From Chloroflexota bacterium (GTDB lineage: Bacteria; Chloroflexota; Dehalococcoidia; Lucifugimonadales; UBA3495), in assembly GCA_028875055.1 (NCBI GenBank), contig JAPPGG010000074.1, positions 1 to 42,825 of the forward strand: DNA of 42,825 bases, given 5' to 3'. The position numbers and the translations under genes were made by a program. Positions 26,624-35,098 of this stretch are shown here, one piece after another. The first letter of the stretch is position 1. Each line of letters opens with the position of its first letter. Below the pieces are notes generated by a model. That model saw only the letters and a list, made by a program, of their open reading frames with translations. It made no database searches and was not told the origin of the DNA.

Positions 26624-27591
26624 TTATTTAGACAGAATTAAAGCCGAACTAAGTGAGAATCCCGACTCTCCTGCCGGTGATTCGGTCTCCTGTCCCGGTG
26701 AACCCCTCCTTCCATTAGAGTCCCCTTCCACCTCATCCTGCTCCCCATAGAACACCTCGGCCGGAGTCCGGTAGCCCAGGGCCTGATGGGGCCTGAGCCC
26801 GTTGTAGAACCGGAAGTAGTCCTCCAGCCCCCGCTGGGCCTCCAGAACGCTGGTGTAGGCTTTCAGGTACACCTCCTCGTACTTCACCGTCCGCCACAGC
26901 CGATCCACGAAGATGTTGTACTGGTACCTCCCCTTCCCGTCCATGCTGATCTTCACCCCCCGCTCCTGGAGGACCTGGGTGAACTCCCAACTGGTGAACT
27001 GGCTTCCCTGGTCGGTGTTGAACACCTGGTGCTGTCCCTGACCCAGGGCTTCCTCCAGCGCCTCGGCGCAGAAGCCGGCCTCCAGGGTGTTTGACAGCCG
27101 CCAGGCCAGCACGTACCGGCTGTGCCAGTCCATCACTGCCACCAGGTAGAGGAACCCCCGGGCCATGGGCAGGTAGGTGATGTCCGCGGCCCACACCCCC
27201 GCCTACGCGGGGGCAGGCTCTGGTTGGGACGGGTGATTCTCACGTCCCTCAGCAGGTAGGGATACACCGGGTGCTCCGGAGACCTTCGGCTGGTGCCAGG
27301 CCGCCGGTAGATGGCCCGCAGCCCCATGGCGCGCATCAGTCGCTGCACCCGCTTCCGGCTCACCGGCATCCCCCGCCGCTCCAGCCAGGCCTTCATACGC
27401 CTGGACCCAAAGAAGGGCGTCTCCAAGTACCGCCGGTCGCTCTCCCCCATCAGGGACAGGTCCTCTGCCGAGGCAGCCCGGGCCTGGTAGTAGAGGCTGG
27501 AACGGCTGACCCCCAGCAGCGCGCACTGCCGCACCAGGGAAAGGGATGGATGCTGCCGGTCCACCATCTGCCGCCGCCTGGCCGGACTCAT
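26624..27591 (-). pseudogene. IS3 OrfB transposase, disrupted by a 23-nt palindrome
   Basis: OrfB starts at 27591, overlapping OrfA's stop as ATGA. The N-terminal part has the usual IS3 sequence (SLVRQCALLGVSRSSLYYQ, then SRRMKAWLERRGMPVSRKRV). At 27197-27219 a 23-base insertion shifts the frame. Past it, the integrase core resumes: VWAADITYLPMARGFLYLVA (first Asp), VFNTDQGSQFTSW (second Asp) and NIFVDRLWRTVKYEEVYL. At the position of the catalytic Glu, 36 residues after the second Asp, there is Asp (FVDRLW where the family has FVERLW). The insertion and this change together make activity unlikely. Confidence 0.85.
27197..27219. repeat. REP-like palindrome inserted inside the transposase
   Basis: CCCCGCCTACGCGGGGGCAG and its last three bases are an insertion that, when removed, leaves a perfect transposase frame. 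CCCCCGC (27196-27202) pairs with GCGGGGG (27207-27213). This is the common 'CCCGCNNNNGCGGG' intergenic palindrome type, here caught inside a gene. Confidence 0.75.
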
Positions 27592-27887
27592 GGACCGGAC
27601 CTCTCCACCAAGAAATCCCGCTCCACCTTCAGCTGGCCGATCTCTTGGTACAGGCGGGCGACCAGGGCGGCGTCCTTCCGGGACTTGTCGTTCCGGGACT
27701 TCTGGTCCTTGCCGTTGCCGAAGACACCGGAGGCTCCCTCGGCAAGGGCCTTCTTCCAGGCTTGAATCTGCCCGGGATGGACTTCGTAGCGGGCGGCCAG
27801 CTGGGCCACCGTCTCCTGGCCCTTCAGCGCCTCCAGAGCCACCTTGGCCTTGAAAGCCGGGCTGTGTTTCCTGCGTCCTTGTGACAT
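27588..27887 (-). CDS. IS3 OrfA (HTH) protein
   Basis: The 99-residue protein reads MSQGRRKHSPAFKAKVALEA, then LAARYEVHPGQIQAWKKAL, a Tnp_1-type helix-turn-helix that binds the element ends. A leucine-zipper-like C-terminus follows (LVARLYQEIGQLKVERDFLV). Its stop overlaps the OrfB start by four bases (ATGA), indicating coupled translation rather than the programmed frameshift of many IS3 elements. Confidence 0.88.
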   Translation of the reverse strand: MSQGRRKHSPAFKAKVALEALKGQETVAQLAARYEVHPGQIQAWKKALAEGASGVFGNGKDQKSRNDKSRKDAALVARLYQEIGQLKVERDFLVERSGP

Positions 27888-28041
27888 TTCCTGCTCCTTC
27901 CGACAGCAACAGCTGTCCTCAGTTTAGGAGCGGAATTCTCACTTGCCTACCTGTCCGAAATTACGGGTCCACCTCATCGCTTAAGGTAGCGGCGACTCGC
28001 GCGGAGTAGCCGACATATCCGCCGCAAAGAGGCTGCACGCG

Positions 28042-28208
28042 ATGGCATCCGCGCGATACTGGTCGGCTTGCGGTATCCAGAACACCCCCGCCGCCCGCTA
28101 CTGCGTCTGCTGTGAGGAACCCGTTCCGGTGCCAGGTGTACCACAGCCCACCACCCTCATCCCGCGACGGGGAACGCGGTGGCGCAGGATTGGTCCAATA
28201 GCCGGAAT
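28042..28208 (+). pseudogene. small zinc-ribbon protein, 5' part cut by IS21
   Basis: The frame MASARYWSACGIQNTPAARY and CVCCEEP resembles the zinc ribbons of the two upstream paralogs, with the first cysteine changed to Trp. It then runs to GTRWRRIGPIAGI, where the IS21 element inserts. The 3' remainder lies at 30826-30877. With one GGAAT removed, the joined product is about 72 residues ending GILGVVFNRYRGYSQSGW, a short protein with a probable C-terminal membrane segment. Confidence 0.7.
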
Positions 28209-28356
28209 TGTGAATTTCCGACAACATTGACCCACTAAAGGCCAATATTTCCCGCAACATTGACCCACTCCGAGCAGGAAATTTCCTGCAACATTGACCC
28301 ACTCTTTGGGAGCCAATCGGCGACCATTGCTGCACTTCAGGAATGGAGGTGCAGGG

Positions 28357-29925
28357 ATGGCGTACCGGGAGGTTGCCAGAGTGGAAATACAGGAGATTAT
28401 CCGGCGGTGGAAGCTGGGCGAGGGACACCGCCGAATCGCATCGGGGACCGGTGCATCCCGGAACACAGTCCGCAAGTACCTCAGCGCTGCGGCAGCGGCG
28501 GGAATTTCCCGCTACGGGCCGCCCCCGACTCCAGACCAGGTCAGCAGGCTGGCAGCCCTGGGCCAGGCGGGACTGCTGAAGCCCAAAGTGACCAACGAGG
28601 AATTGTTGGACCCCTGGGCTGACCAGATCCACCGGTGGCTCACCGGCGACCGGCTGCAGATGACCCGGATCCACGAGTTGCTGGTGGCTCGCGGCTGTTC
28701 CGTGAGCTACAAGTCGGTGTGGGGCTTTATTCACCGGCGCCAGTGGCGACGGCCTCGCCGTGCCACCATCCGCATGGAAGAGACGCCTCCAGGCGAAGTC
28801 GCCGAGATGGACTTCGGCCGCCTGGGCCTGATCCCTGATCCTCAGAGCGGCCGTCGGCGGGTGGTATACGGGCTGATCCTGGTGCTGGGGTACTCCCGGC
28901 ACAGCTTCCTCTGGCCCACCAGCAACCAGAAGCTGGAGGACGTCATCGCTGGCCTGGAGTCGGCCTGGGCCTTCTTCGGCGGCATCCCCAAGTACCTGGT
29001 CATCGACAACTGCCCTCCCGCGGTGGCCACGGCGGATCCCCTACATCCCGTCTTCACCCGGGGCTTTCTGGAATACTCCCAGCATAGGGGCTTCATCGTC
29101 GATGCGGCCCGGGCCCGCCATCCCAAGGACAAACCCAAGGTGGAGCGCAATGTCCAGTACGCCCGCGAGCGCTTCTTCAAGGGGGGCGAGTTCAAAGACC
29201 TGGCCGATGTCAGAACTCAGGCGCACCGCTGGTGTCTGCAAGTGGCGGGACAGCGGATCCACGGCACCACCTTCAGGCAGCCCCTGGTGGTCTTCCAGGA
29301 CGAGGAGCGCCAGGCCCTGTTCCCCTGGGACGGCGAGCCCTACGAGATCGCCGACTGGCGCCACGCCAAGGTCCACCAGGACCATCATATCCAGTGCCAG
29401 CAGGCGCTCTATTCAGTACCGTCCAGCCTCTGCCCTCCTGGCCAGAAGGTGGAGGTCCGGGTGGACAGCAAGCTGGTGCGCATCTACCACCGGGGCCAGC
29501 TGGTCAAGACCCACGTCCGCCAGCCTAAGGGCGGAAGGTCCACCGACAATGCCGACTATCCCGCTGAGCTTTCCGCCTACACCACCAGGGCCCCCGACGG
29601 CATCAAGGCCAGCGCAAAGGAACTTGGTCCCTCCGTAGCCGAGTTCGCCGACCGGCTCTTCGACGGTCCCCTGCCGTGGGCCAAAGTCCGGCAGGGACAC
29701 AAGCTGCTGCGCCTGGGGGAACGCTACACCGCGAAGCGGCTGGACGCCGCCTGCGGCCGGGCTCTGGAGGTGGACCTCATCGACGTCACGCGCCTGGAAC
29801 GCATCCTGGTCCAGGCCCTGGAGGAGGAGACCACCCCGGAGTTGCCAGCGTCGCTACCCCAGGGCCGCTTCGCCAGGCCCGGATCCGTCTTTTCCCATAC
29901 CAAGCAACACCGCCGTACGGCTTAA
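28357..29925 (+). CDS. istA: IS21 transposase IstA
   Basis: The ATG at 28357 follows GGAGGTGCAGGG. The 522-residue protein has an N-terminal helix-turn-helix (HRRIASGTGASRNTVRKYLS) and a second DNA-binding region (MTRIHELLVARGCSVSYKSV). The DDE integrase core shows AEMDFGRLGLI (first Asp), YLVIDNCPPAV (second Asp) and HPKDKPKVERNVQYARERFF (Glu). The C-terminal beta domain resembles Mu-transposase C-terminal folds. IstA cuts and joins the element ends after IstB selects the target. The gene is full length and undamaged, and its product is 12 bases upstream of istB. Confidence 0.93.
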   Translation: MAYREVARVEIQEIIRRWKLGEGHRRIASGTGASRNTVRKYLSAAAAAGISRYGPPPTPDQVSRLAALGQAGLLKPKVTNEELLDPWADQIHRWLTGDRLQMTRIHELLVARGCSVSYKSVWGFIHRRQWRRPRRATIRMEETPPGEVAEMDFGRLGLIPDPQSGRRRVVYGLILVLGYSRHSFLWPTSNQKLEDVIAGLESAWAFFGGIPKYLVIDNCPPAVATADPLHPVFTRGFLEYSQHRGFIVDAARARHPKDKPKVERNVQYARERFFKGGEFKDLADVRTQAHRWCLQVAGQRIHGTTFRQPLVVFQDEERQALFPWDGEPYEIADWRHAKVHQDHHIQCQQALYSVPSSLCPPGQKVEVRVDSKLVRIYHRGQLVKTHVRQPKGGRSTDNADYPAELSAYTTRAPDGIKASAKELGPSVAEFADRLFDGPLPWAKVRQGHKLLRLGERYTAKRLDAACGRALEVDLIDVTRLERILVQALEEETTPELPASLPQGRFARPGSVFSHTKQHRRTA

Positions 29926-29936
29926 GGAGATTCCCC

Positions 29937-30722
29937 ATGACCATGACTACCGAACTCACACCCCTGCTCAAGCAACTCAAGCTGGGCGCCATGGCCGACA
30001 CCCTGACCGAGCGCATCGCCCTGGCCCGCAGGGAGCAACTGGACTATGCCTCCTTCCTGGAAATCATCCTCAGTGACGAGGTCAACCGCCGCGCCAACCG
30101 GCGCATGGAGCTGAGAATCCGGGCCGCTGGCTTTGAGGAGACCTGCCGATTGGAGGACTTCGACTGGTCGGCGTCCATCACCCTGGATCGCCGACTGCTG
30201 GACGCCGTCTTCTCCCTGGAATTCCTGGCCAAGCACGAGCACGTCCTGCTGGTTGGCCCCGCTGGTGTGGGCAAGACCTTCCTGGCCCAGGCCCTGGGCT
30301 ACACCGCCGTCCGGGCCGGACATACCGTCCGCTTCCTTCACGCCGACGATTTCTTCAGGGCCATGGCCCAGGCCCGGGTCGACAACTCCCTGGAGCGCGC
30401 CTTCAGGTCGGTTCTCTCTCCCGACCTGCTCATCCTGGACGACCTGGGCCTGCATAAGCTTACGGCCCAGCAGTCTTCCGACCTGTACGAGCTGATCATC
30501 GGCCGTCACCGCTCTTCCAGCTTCATCATTACCAGCAACCGGGCCGTGGAGGAGTGGCTCAGTCTCTTCGAAGATCCCATATTGGGGAACAGCGCGTTGG
30601 ACCGCCTGGCCAATGCCTCTTATCAGATCGTCATCGAGGGGAGAAGCTATCGGGAGAGACTCTCTCCCCACCAAGCTCTCCTGGGCACAGTGTCCAGGAT
30701 TCTCACGAATAACGGGGATTGA
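29937..30722 (+). CDS. istB: IS21 helper ATPase IstB
   Basis: The ATG at 29937 follows TTAAGGAGATTCCCC. The 261-residue AAA+ protein resembles DnaC: LLVGPAGVGKTFLAQALGYT (Walker A, about residues 105-124), LLILDDLGLHKL (Walker B) and FIITSNRAVEEWLSLFEDP (sensor region). The N-terminal helices (LTPLLKQLKLGAMADTLTER) are typical of IstB. It binds target DNA as an oligomer and recruits and stimulates IstA. The frame is intact. Confidence 0.93.
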   Translation: MTMTTELTPLLKQLKLGAMADTLTERIALARREQLDYASFLEIILSDEVNRRANRRMELRIRAAGFEETCRLEDFDWSASITLDRRLLDAVFSLEFLAKHEHVLLVGPAGVGKTFLAQALGYTAVRAGHTVRFLHADDFFRAMAQARVDNSLERAFRSVLSPDLLILDDLGLHKLTAQQSSDLYELIIGRHRSSSFIITSNRAVEEWLSLFEDPILGNSALDRLANASYQIVIEGRSYRERLSPHQALLGTVSRILTNNGD

Positions 30723-30825
30723 TTTGCCAATCACAAGGTGATACTAATTTATTGAACATGCTCCCAAAGAGGGGTCAATGCTTGGGGAAACCCCTGGGTC
30801 AAAGCTACCGGAAATTGACAGGAAT

Positions 30826-30877
30826 TTTAGGCGTGGTGTTCAATCGCTATCGTGGTTATAGCCAGTCGGGATGGTGA
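30826..30877 (+). pseudogene. 3' remainder of the IS21-cut zinc-ribbon gene
   Basis: Continuing the frame of 28042-28208 after removal of the element and one GGAAT gives ILGVVFNRYRGYSQSGW and a stop at 30875-30877. Confidence 0.65.
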
Positions 30878-31136
30878 GACGTTTAAGGCTTTCGACGACA
30901 TGACCTGCGAGGATATGATAGACGACATAATCGACCTGAGCAAAGAACCAGAGCCGTTCAAGGTCGAAATTCTGAAAATCTACGTGCCGGATCATATTAG
31001 CAAATCACTGTTTCTGCTGGAATGCGAGGGGAAAGTGTCTACCTCACCTGGAAACGGATTGAAAGAGGTGAAGTTCAGACTGAAAAAGGACGCTGACGGC
31101 GAATTATTCGTAGGATACGAAATGGACCCGAGTTGA
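30852..31136 (+). CDS. small acidic protein, unknown
   Basis: The frame encodes up to 94 residues from a GTG at 30852, overlapping the end of the interrupted zinc-ribbon gene in another frame. An ATG at 30900 is an alternative start. The protein is acidic (DDMTCEDMIDDIIDLSKEPE) with a beta-type middle (FKVEILKIYVPDHISKSLFL) and a lysine-rich turn. No domain is recognised. It precedes the HARE/GIY-YIG gene by 78 bases and may be in one operon with it. The AT-rich codon use matches that gene. Confidence 0.5.
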   Translation: MVIASRDGETFKAFDDMTCEDMIDDIIDLSKEPEPFKVEILKIYVPDHISKSLFLLECEGKVSTSPGNGLKEVKFRLKKDADGELFVGYEMDPS

Positions 31137-31214
31137 CTTCCCTATCGTATGTGATTCACATTGGATAGAAGCTACGTTGGTCAGATGATGATCGCACGTA
31201 AAGAGAGGATGACA

Positions 31215-32003
31215 ATGACGACGCGAGAAACAGGTTGGCAGGAAGCTATCGTCGCTGTTCTGCAAGACGCTGATGGTCCGCTAAAGTATGACGCAATCAC
31301 GCAGATTATCGGCGAAAGAGGTTTGAGACCACTCACGGGAGCTACTCCAGCTACAACTGTGAGTTCTTATCTGAGCAACATGACCAAACCGAACCATCAG
31401 TGGTACGACAGTGGAGTTCGCAAAATCGGGCGCGGCATCTTTGAGTACGTTAGTGCCGATTCGCCGGCCCCATCTGAGGTTCTGGAAAGGGATCTTGATG
31501 ATGACGAGACGGCAGACAATACGGATCAGATCGTCCGTGTAGCCGCGTTCGGTCTCTACTGGGTCAAAGACAAAGTGAAATGGAATTCTCGCCAAATCCT
31601 CGGGCGTCCGCCCGGTTCTTCTTCCTCTATCAATTTTGCCGACCAGCAAGGAGTCTACATACTGCACAAGGACCGTTCCGTTGCCTACGTCGGACGTACA
31701 ACCACTAGCCTTTACGAACGGCTTCGCCAACACAACCGGGATCATAAGTCAGTGCGATGGAATAGTTTTTCTTGGTTCGGGTTCCGAGATATTGACAGCG
31801 AAACCGGCGAGCTAAAGCCCATGCCCGTAGGGTTAGACACAGTGCACCTCATCAACATTTTGGAATCGGTGTTGATTGAGGCGTTGGAGCCGCCTGTCAA
31901 CGGGCAGCGAGGTGACTTCTTGGGCCATCAGTGTGAACAAGTTCCCGACCCTGAAATTGCTTTGCATCATAGTCGTGCTTTCCTGCAAAATCTGATTGGA
32001 TAA
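31215..32003 (+). CDS. HARE-HTH / GIY-YIG nuclease-domain protein
   Basis: ATG 31215 has the better spacing to AGAGAGG; 31209 is an alternative. The N-terminal ~75 residues match a HARE-HTH (HB1) winged helix: TGWQEAIVAVLQDADGPLKY, DAITQIIGERGLRP, then PATTVSSYLSNMTKPN and a wing ending GRGIFEYV. After an acidic linker comes a GIY-YIG nuclease core: QQGVYILHKDRSVAYVGRTT with SLYERLRQHNRDH (Arg) and LESVLIEALEPPVNGQRGD (Glu, Asn). The GIY triplet appears as GVY and YIG as YVG, both common variants. HARE domains pair with restriction-type nucleases and recognise modified or particular DNA. A role in defence against foreign DNA is therefore plausible, but no methylase lies nearby. Confidence 0.78.
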   Translation: MTTRETGWQEAIVAVLQDADGPLKYDAITQIIGERGLRPLTGATPATTVSSYLSNMTKPNHQWYDSGVRKIGRGIFEYVSADSPAPSEVLERDLDDDETADNTDQIVRVAAFGLYWVKDKVKWNSRQILGRPPGSSSSINFADQQGVYILHKDRSVAYVGRTTTSLYERLRQHNRDHKSVRWNSFSWFGFRDIDSETGELKPMPVGLDTVHLINILESVLIEALEPPVNGQRGDFLGHQCEQVPDPEIALHHSRAFLQNLIG

Positions 32004-32387
32004 GGTTTACAGTCGATCGGTCACGGTCGCGGCATTGGTCATATTGAATTTAGCGGGAAAAACGTGCAGCAAAGAGGATAAATTCAGCCAGAGGGCGACG
32101 ACTACGGAGCTCAGTCGTGAGAGCAGTTTCATGGCTTGGCGGTGCTTCTTCCGGGCACTGTGCGGTAGCTTCTGGGTAGGCATCTCTGGAGTTTGTGCAC
32201 TTCAAGCGGCGGCGGTAAATTGCAGGCAAATGAGTGTGCCAGGGGCGAGGGACCGGCAGATGGCTAAGGCCTTGATCCAAAAGCGCGCGCCAACAATGCG
32301 GCTTCCGCTTTGGCCAGCTACAATAGTGGATGCACCAGAGCGCCTAGTGGTTTGTCTTTATTGGGATGATGCGTGCTTCCCCCGTTC
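32004..32387. other. intergenic, no gene seen
   Basis: Short frames on both strands lack ribosome sites and recognisable sequence. No RNA gene is seen. Confidence 0.45.
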
Positions 32388-32443
32388 TTACTGAGCTTGT
32401 CAAAGGGCCGCCCGTGGTGGTTCGTCGAGTTCATCACGAACGG
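32388..32443. repeat. REP-like degenerate palindrome
   Basis: CTGAGCTTGTCAAAGGGC and GGTTCGTCGAGTTCATCACG are arms of the widely scattered intergenic palindrome of the 'CTGAGCTTGTCGAAGGGC...GGTTCGACAAGCTCACCACG' type. Confidence 0.5.
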
Positions 32444-33024
32444 ATTCCCGGTTTATCCATCGTTACAAGGCTGTACTACCATAACAAGGCAAAAGGATAC
32501 AAAAGGGAGCAACAAGCCACTACGTTCGCAGCCGGGAACGACGGCGGCAGAAGGGTGCAGAACGAAGTAATTTCTCTCGCTTCGAAAAGAGGACACGTTC
32601 AGATGCCGAGATATGCCAAAGGCACATCTACTTGTGCGTTCAAAAGATACACTTCGGCGAGATCATGGCCATTATGCTAGCTCTTGAGGATATGCTGTCG
32701 CCGAAATCTGACACCAGCCATTCCATATGTTAAAGTCTGCGAGAGGCAATGCCCGAGGTCAAAGGCCTAAAGATGCTGGTTTGATGTCCGGCGATACGCG
32801 ATCTTCGTAGCGACCCGTGATGGAAGAGGGTGCTGTGAACAATAACCATGCGCTGGTCATTTCGCTTCTTATAGCTAGGCCTGCGGGGGCAAGTCGACGA
32901 GATCGAGATGGTGATAGACTTCGGAATAGTTGTCTTTCCCACTTTGCCTGCGACAATTGCAGATCGCGATGAGACGCCGGAAATCGTAACTTTCATTATT
33001 CAGCCAGTGACAGGGGAACGTGAA
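32444..33024. other. intergenic, no gene seen
   Basis: Nothing is supported until the NYN gene. The frame of that gene is open upstream to 32908, but without a ribosome site. Confidence 0.45.
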
Positions 33025-33663
33025 ATGGAAAGAGTTTTCATTTATTGGGACAATTCTAACATTTTCATCAGCGCTCAGCAGGTTGCGATTGAACGGGAAG
33101 GCGAAACCGCCCGGTACCGGGCCCGCATCCATTTTCGCAATCTCTTGCAATTGGCTCACGGAGGGCGGGATATCGAACACGCCATCGCGGTCGGTTCCAT
33201 ACCCCCTGAGCTGCGCCACGTCTGGAACGTCTTGGCGAACGAAGGTGTTACCGTACAATTGCTGGAACGCGGCGCAATGCAAGGCGGCGAACAGGGCGTA
33301 GATCAGACTTTGCAAACGGCGATGCTGCGCGACGCCTTCGACCACAACGGCGACCCCGGAATCGCGGTTATGCTGACCGGAGACGGGGCAGGCTTCGCCG
33401 ATGGCGTAGGCTTTCACGCCGACCTAGAGCGAATGCACCGCCGAGGATGGCGCATCGAAGTGTTGTCATGGCGGCACAGTTGCAATCCGAGAATGCGAGA
33501 ATGGGCGGAAGAGAAGGGTCAATTTATAGCGCTTGATGACTTCTATGACAGCGTTACATTTCTGGAGCCGCCTGCCCCGGGCCGCCCAATGGCGGAACCA
33601 CGTGACCCTGTCCCGATTGACTTGACTCGTCGTCAGGGACTTGCCAATGATAACTTAGGGTGA
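33025..33663 (+). CDS. NYN-domain (LabA-like) protein
   Basis: I take the ATG at 33025, which follows CAGGGGAACGTGAA. The 212-residue protein opens MERVFIYWDNSNIFISAQQV, with the aspartate that begins NYN/PIN-like active sites. It continues HAIAVGSIPPELRHVWNVLA, EQGVDQTLQTAMLRDAF and GIAVMLTGDGAGFADGVGFH (later acidic residues), then WRIEVLSWRHSCNPRMREWA. The order matches LabA/DUF88 NYN proteins, predicted metal-dependent ribonucleases of the PIN-like fold. The C-terminal 30 residues are Pro-rich. A 126-bp dispersed repeat begins at its stop codon. Substrate and partners are unknown. Confidence 0.82.
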   Translation: MERVFIYWDNSNIFISAQQVAIEREGETARYRARIHFRNLLQLAHGGRDIEHAIAVGSIPPELRHVWNVLANEGVTVQLLERGAMQGGEQGVDQTLQTAMLRDAFDHNGDPGIAVMLTGDGAGFADGVGFHADLERMHRRGWRIEVLSWRHSCNPRMREWAEEKGQFIALDDFYDSVTFLEPPAPGRPMAEPRDPVPIDLTRRQGLANDNLG

Positions 33664-33786
33664 GGTGGACCCGGAAATTCGGCTCTTCCGCGCTTTTGAT
33701 GAAGGTGATCGAAAACCGCCACGGGCGGTTAGGGCCCCATAGGATGATGGCTATCCGGCGCACCGGTTCAGTACCCAATTTCGCTT
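33661..33786 (+). repeat. 125-bp dispersed repeat, copy 2
   Basis: TGAGGTGGACCCGGAAATTC begins at the TGA stop of the NYN gene, so the repeat supplies or abuts that stop. See copy 1 at 5635. The minus-strand sense is coding-like in both copies (EPVRxIAIIL), suggesting derivation from a transposon end. Confidence 0.75.
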
Positions 33787-33869
33787 AGGGAACTATATCT
33801 TTATGTACACAAAGTTATAATTCCCAAACATATTGTGCTTTACTCACTGTATCAAGTTTAACGGGAATC

Positions 33870-34334
33870 TTGCTGACAAATCAGACGCTTACGGCCATGA
33901 GCCATCCTTGGAGGGGGATTGATACACTTGATTTCACGAAACAGGCGCGAATGCCGATTCGCACTGAATCAGCAGGGCGCGTCACAATCGATGAATTGAG
34001 GTCAGTTTATATGCTTATCGGACTACCCGAGGACATGCCAACATTCAGCTTAGGGGATGCCCAATCTGTGGGAGTGTTTGCGAACGGCTACCATGGTGCG
34101 ATAATTGGAGCACTTCTAATTGAGGCCAAGGTGACTGCAAGTGGCACCCAGTTGAGGAGTCTCATTGATCAAGGAGAGGTTGAACTGGTTCGAGGTGAGA
34201 ACAGCGACGCGGCGCTTGGCGATGTCTTTAGTTACTCTCCCAAGAAGGTAATAAATCATTACAACCACATCGACGCCCTTTTCCCAGGGGACGTGATACG
34301 GGCTGGTACCCTTTTCGTCCGTCTAGTGGAGTAG
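33870..34334 (+). CDS. hypothetical protein
   Basis: The frame opens with TTG at 33870 (preceded by ACGGGA) or ATG at 33897 (MSHPWRGIDTLDFTKQARMP), giving 154 or 145 residues. The body has mixed alpha/beta character: RVTIDELRSVYMLIGLPEDM, then GVFANGYHGAIIGALLIEAK, and the end HIDALFPGDVIRAGTLFVRL. No motif or family is recognised and no partner gene is adjacent. The base composition is AT-richer than the core genes to the right. Confidence 0.6.
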   Translation: MLTNQTLTAMSHPWRGIDTLDFTKQARMPIRTESAGRVTIDELRSVYMLIGLPEDMPTFSLGDAQSVGVFANGYHGAIIGALLIEAKVTASGTQLRSLIDQGEVELVRGENSDAALGDVFSYSPKKVINHYNHIDALFPGDVIRAGTLFVRLVE

Positions 34335-34895
34335 CTCACTGGGTTGCGCTTTTTCGGCGGCTTTCGGTCTCGAAAACCATTTGTTAGTCCTAATCCACCG
34401 AAGAGATGAGTTGGTTTGGCGCGAACGCAAGCAACCACTCCTCTCACTAGGCGTAACAACGGGCACTACTACTCCGTGTTTATGCTTGTTTCCAATTACT
34501 TTGGCTGTGGCCGCAACAGCGGGTACAGGCGCTCCAGCTTTGACCCACTTCCCGGGGTATGCTACAAGGATTCTGAGCATCGTATCCCAGTCCGTAACAG
34601 TTATGTGGCCCAAATCGTCTAGACAGGCGACAAGCCACCCTTTCCCGACCACCGCGAATATCGGCAGCACGACCCTGTACGCCCAACATAGTTCCACCTT
34701 GGACGGGTCCGGGGAGCGCATGGGCTTCGTGGCCTTCTCAGGTAAGAACGATTAGACAAGAGCCAAGGTCCCTGCCGAAAAAGCAGGGGCCGTGTGATAA
34801 TTGTAGGGTTTCGGCAACGCTGGTTGGCTTAGGTGTGGCTGCTAAAGCTCTAGCACGAACTGGACCACGAAAGTTCTTGATTTTATCCAGTTAGG
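34335..34895. other. intergenic with a hairpin
   Basis: A 132-codon minus-strand frame (34323-34721) and overlapping plus frames exist, but none has a ribosome site or a family. GGTCCCTGC (34767-34775) pairs with GCAGGGGCC (34783-34791) as a terminator-like hairpin without a T run. Confidence 0.4.
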
Positions 34896-34968
34896 TGGGC
34901 CGTGTGGGGATCGAACCCACGACACCCGGATTAAAAGTCCGGTGCTCTGCCAGCTGAGCTAACGGCCC
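34896..34968 (-). tRNA. tRNA-Lys (anticodon UUU)
   Basis: On the minus strand the gene runs from GGGCCGTTAGCTCAG to the T-arm GGGTTCGATCCCC. The acceptor stem GGGCCGT pairs with ACGGCCC. The anticodon loop is CTTTTAA with TTT in the anticodon position. The 73-nt gene has discriminator A and no encoded CCA (CCT follows). It marks the border between accessory DNA and the core-like right side. Confidence 0.95.
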
Positions 34969-35098
34969 GTAAGAAGAGGGTTCCCGCAGGCCAATATTGT
35001 AGCATAAGGTCCCCTTTCTACCGCCGGCTTCCCCAACTACGGCCATTACCCCCTTGCCAGATCGTGAAAAATGGTGCATACTCTTCACCGTTAAATGT

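Larger units (their letters stand above)
26610..27977 (-). mobile_element. IS3-family element (probably inactive)
   Basis: The ends are TGAGGTGG at 26610 and CCACCTCA at 27969-27976. The best target duplication is CGCTT (26605-26609 and 27978-27982). It inserted just after ATG 26549 of a short frame (MDEIERIDLWYDNAGHYLDA), which the insertion rewrites. The orfA-orfB genes read leftward. Confidence 0.75.
28209..30820 (+). mobile_element. IS21-family element with GGAAT duplication
   Basis: The ends are TGTGAATTTCCG at 28209 and CGGAAATTGACA ending at 30820. GGAAT flanks both sides (28204-28208 and 30821-30825). The left end carries three copies of CAACATTGACCCACT (28222, 28255, 28289). The right end has two inverted relatives (GGGTCAATGCTTGGGGAAA at 30772, GGGTCAAAGCTACCGGAAA at 30796). 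Multiple end repeats are typical transposase-binding sites in IS21. The element is 2612 bp with both genes intact. Confidence 0.92.

Noticed and set aside
28222-28303. CRISPR-like triple repeat with ~33-base period
   Set aside because: The three CAACATTGACCCACT copies are IS21 end repeats; inverted relatives lie at the other end and spacers are too short.
34323-34755. 132-codon minus and 124-codon plus frames
   Set aside because: They overlap each other, lack ribosome sites and match nothing I recognise; listed only as a gap.
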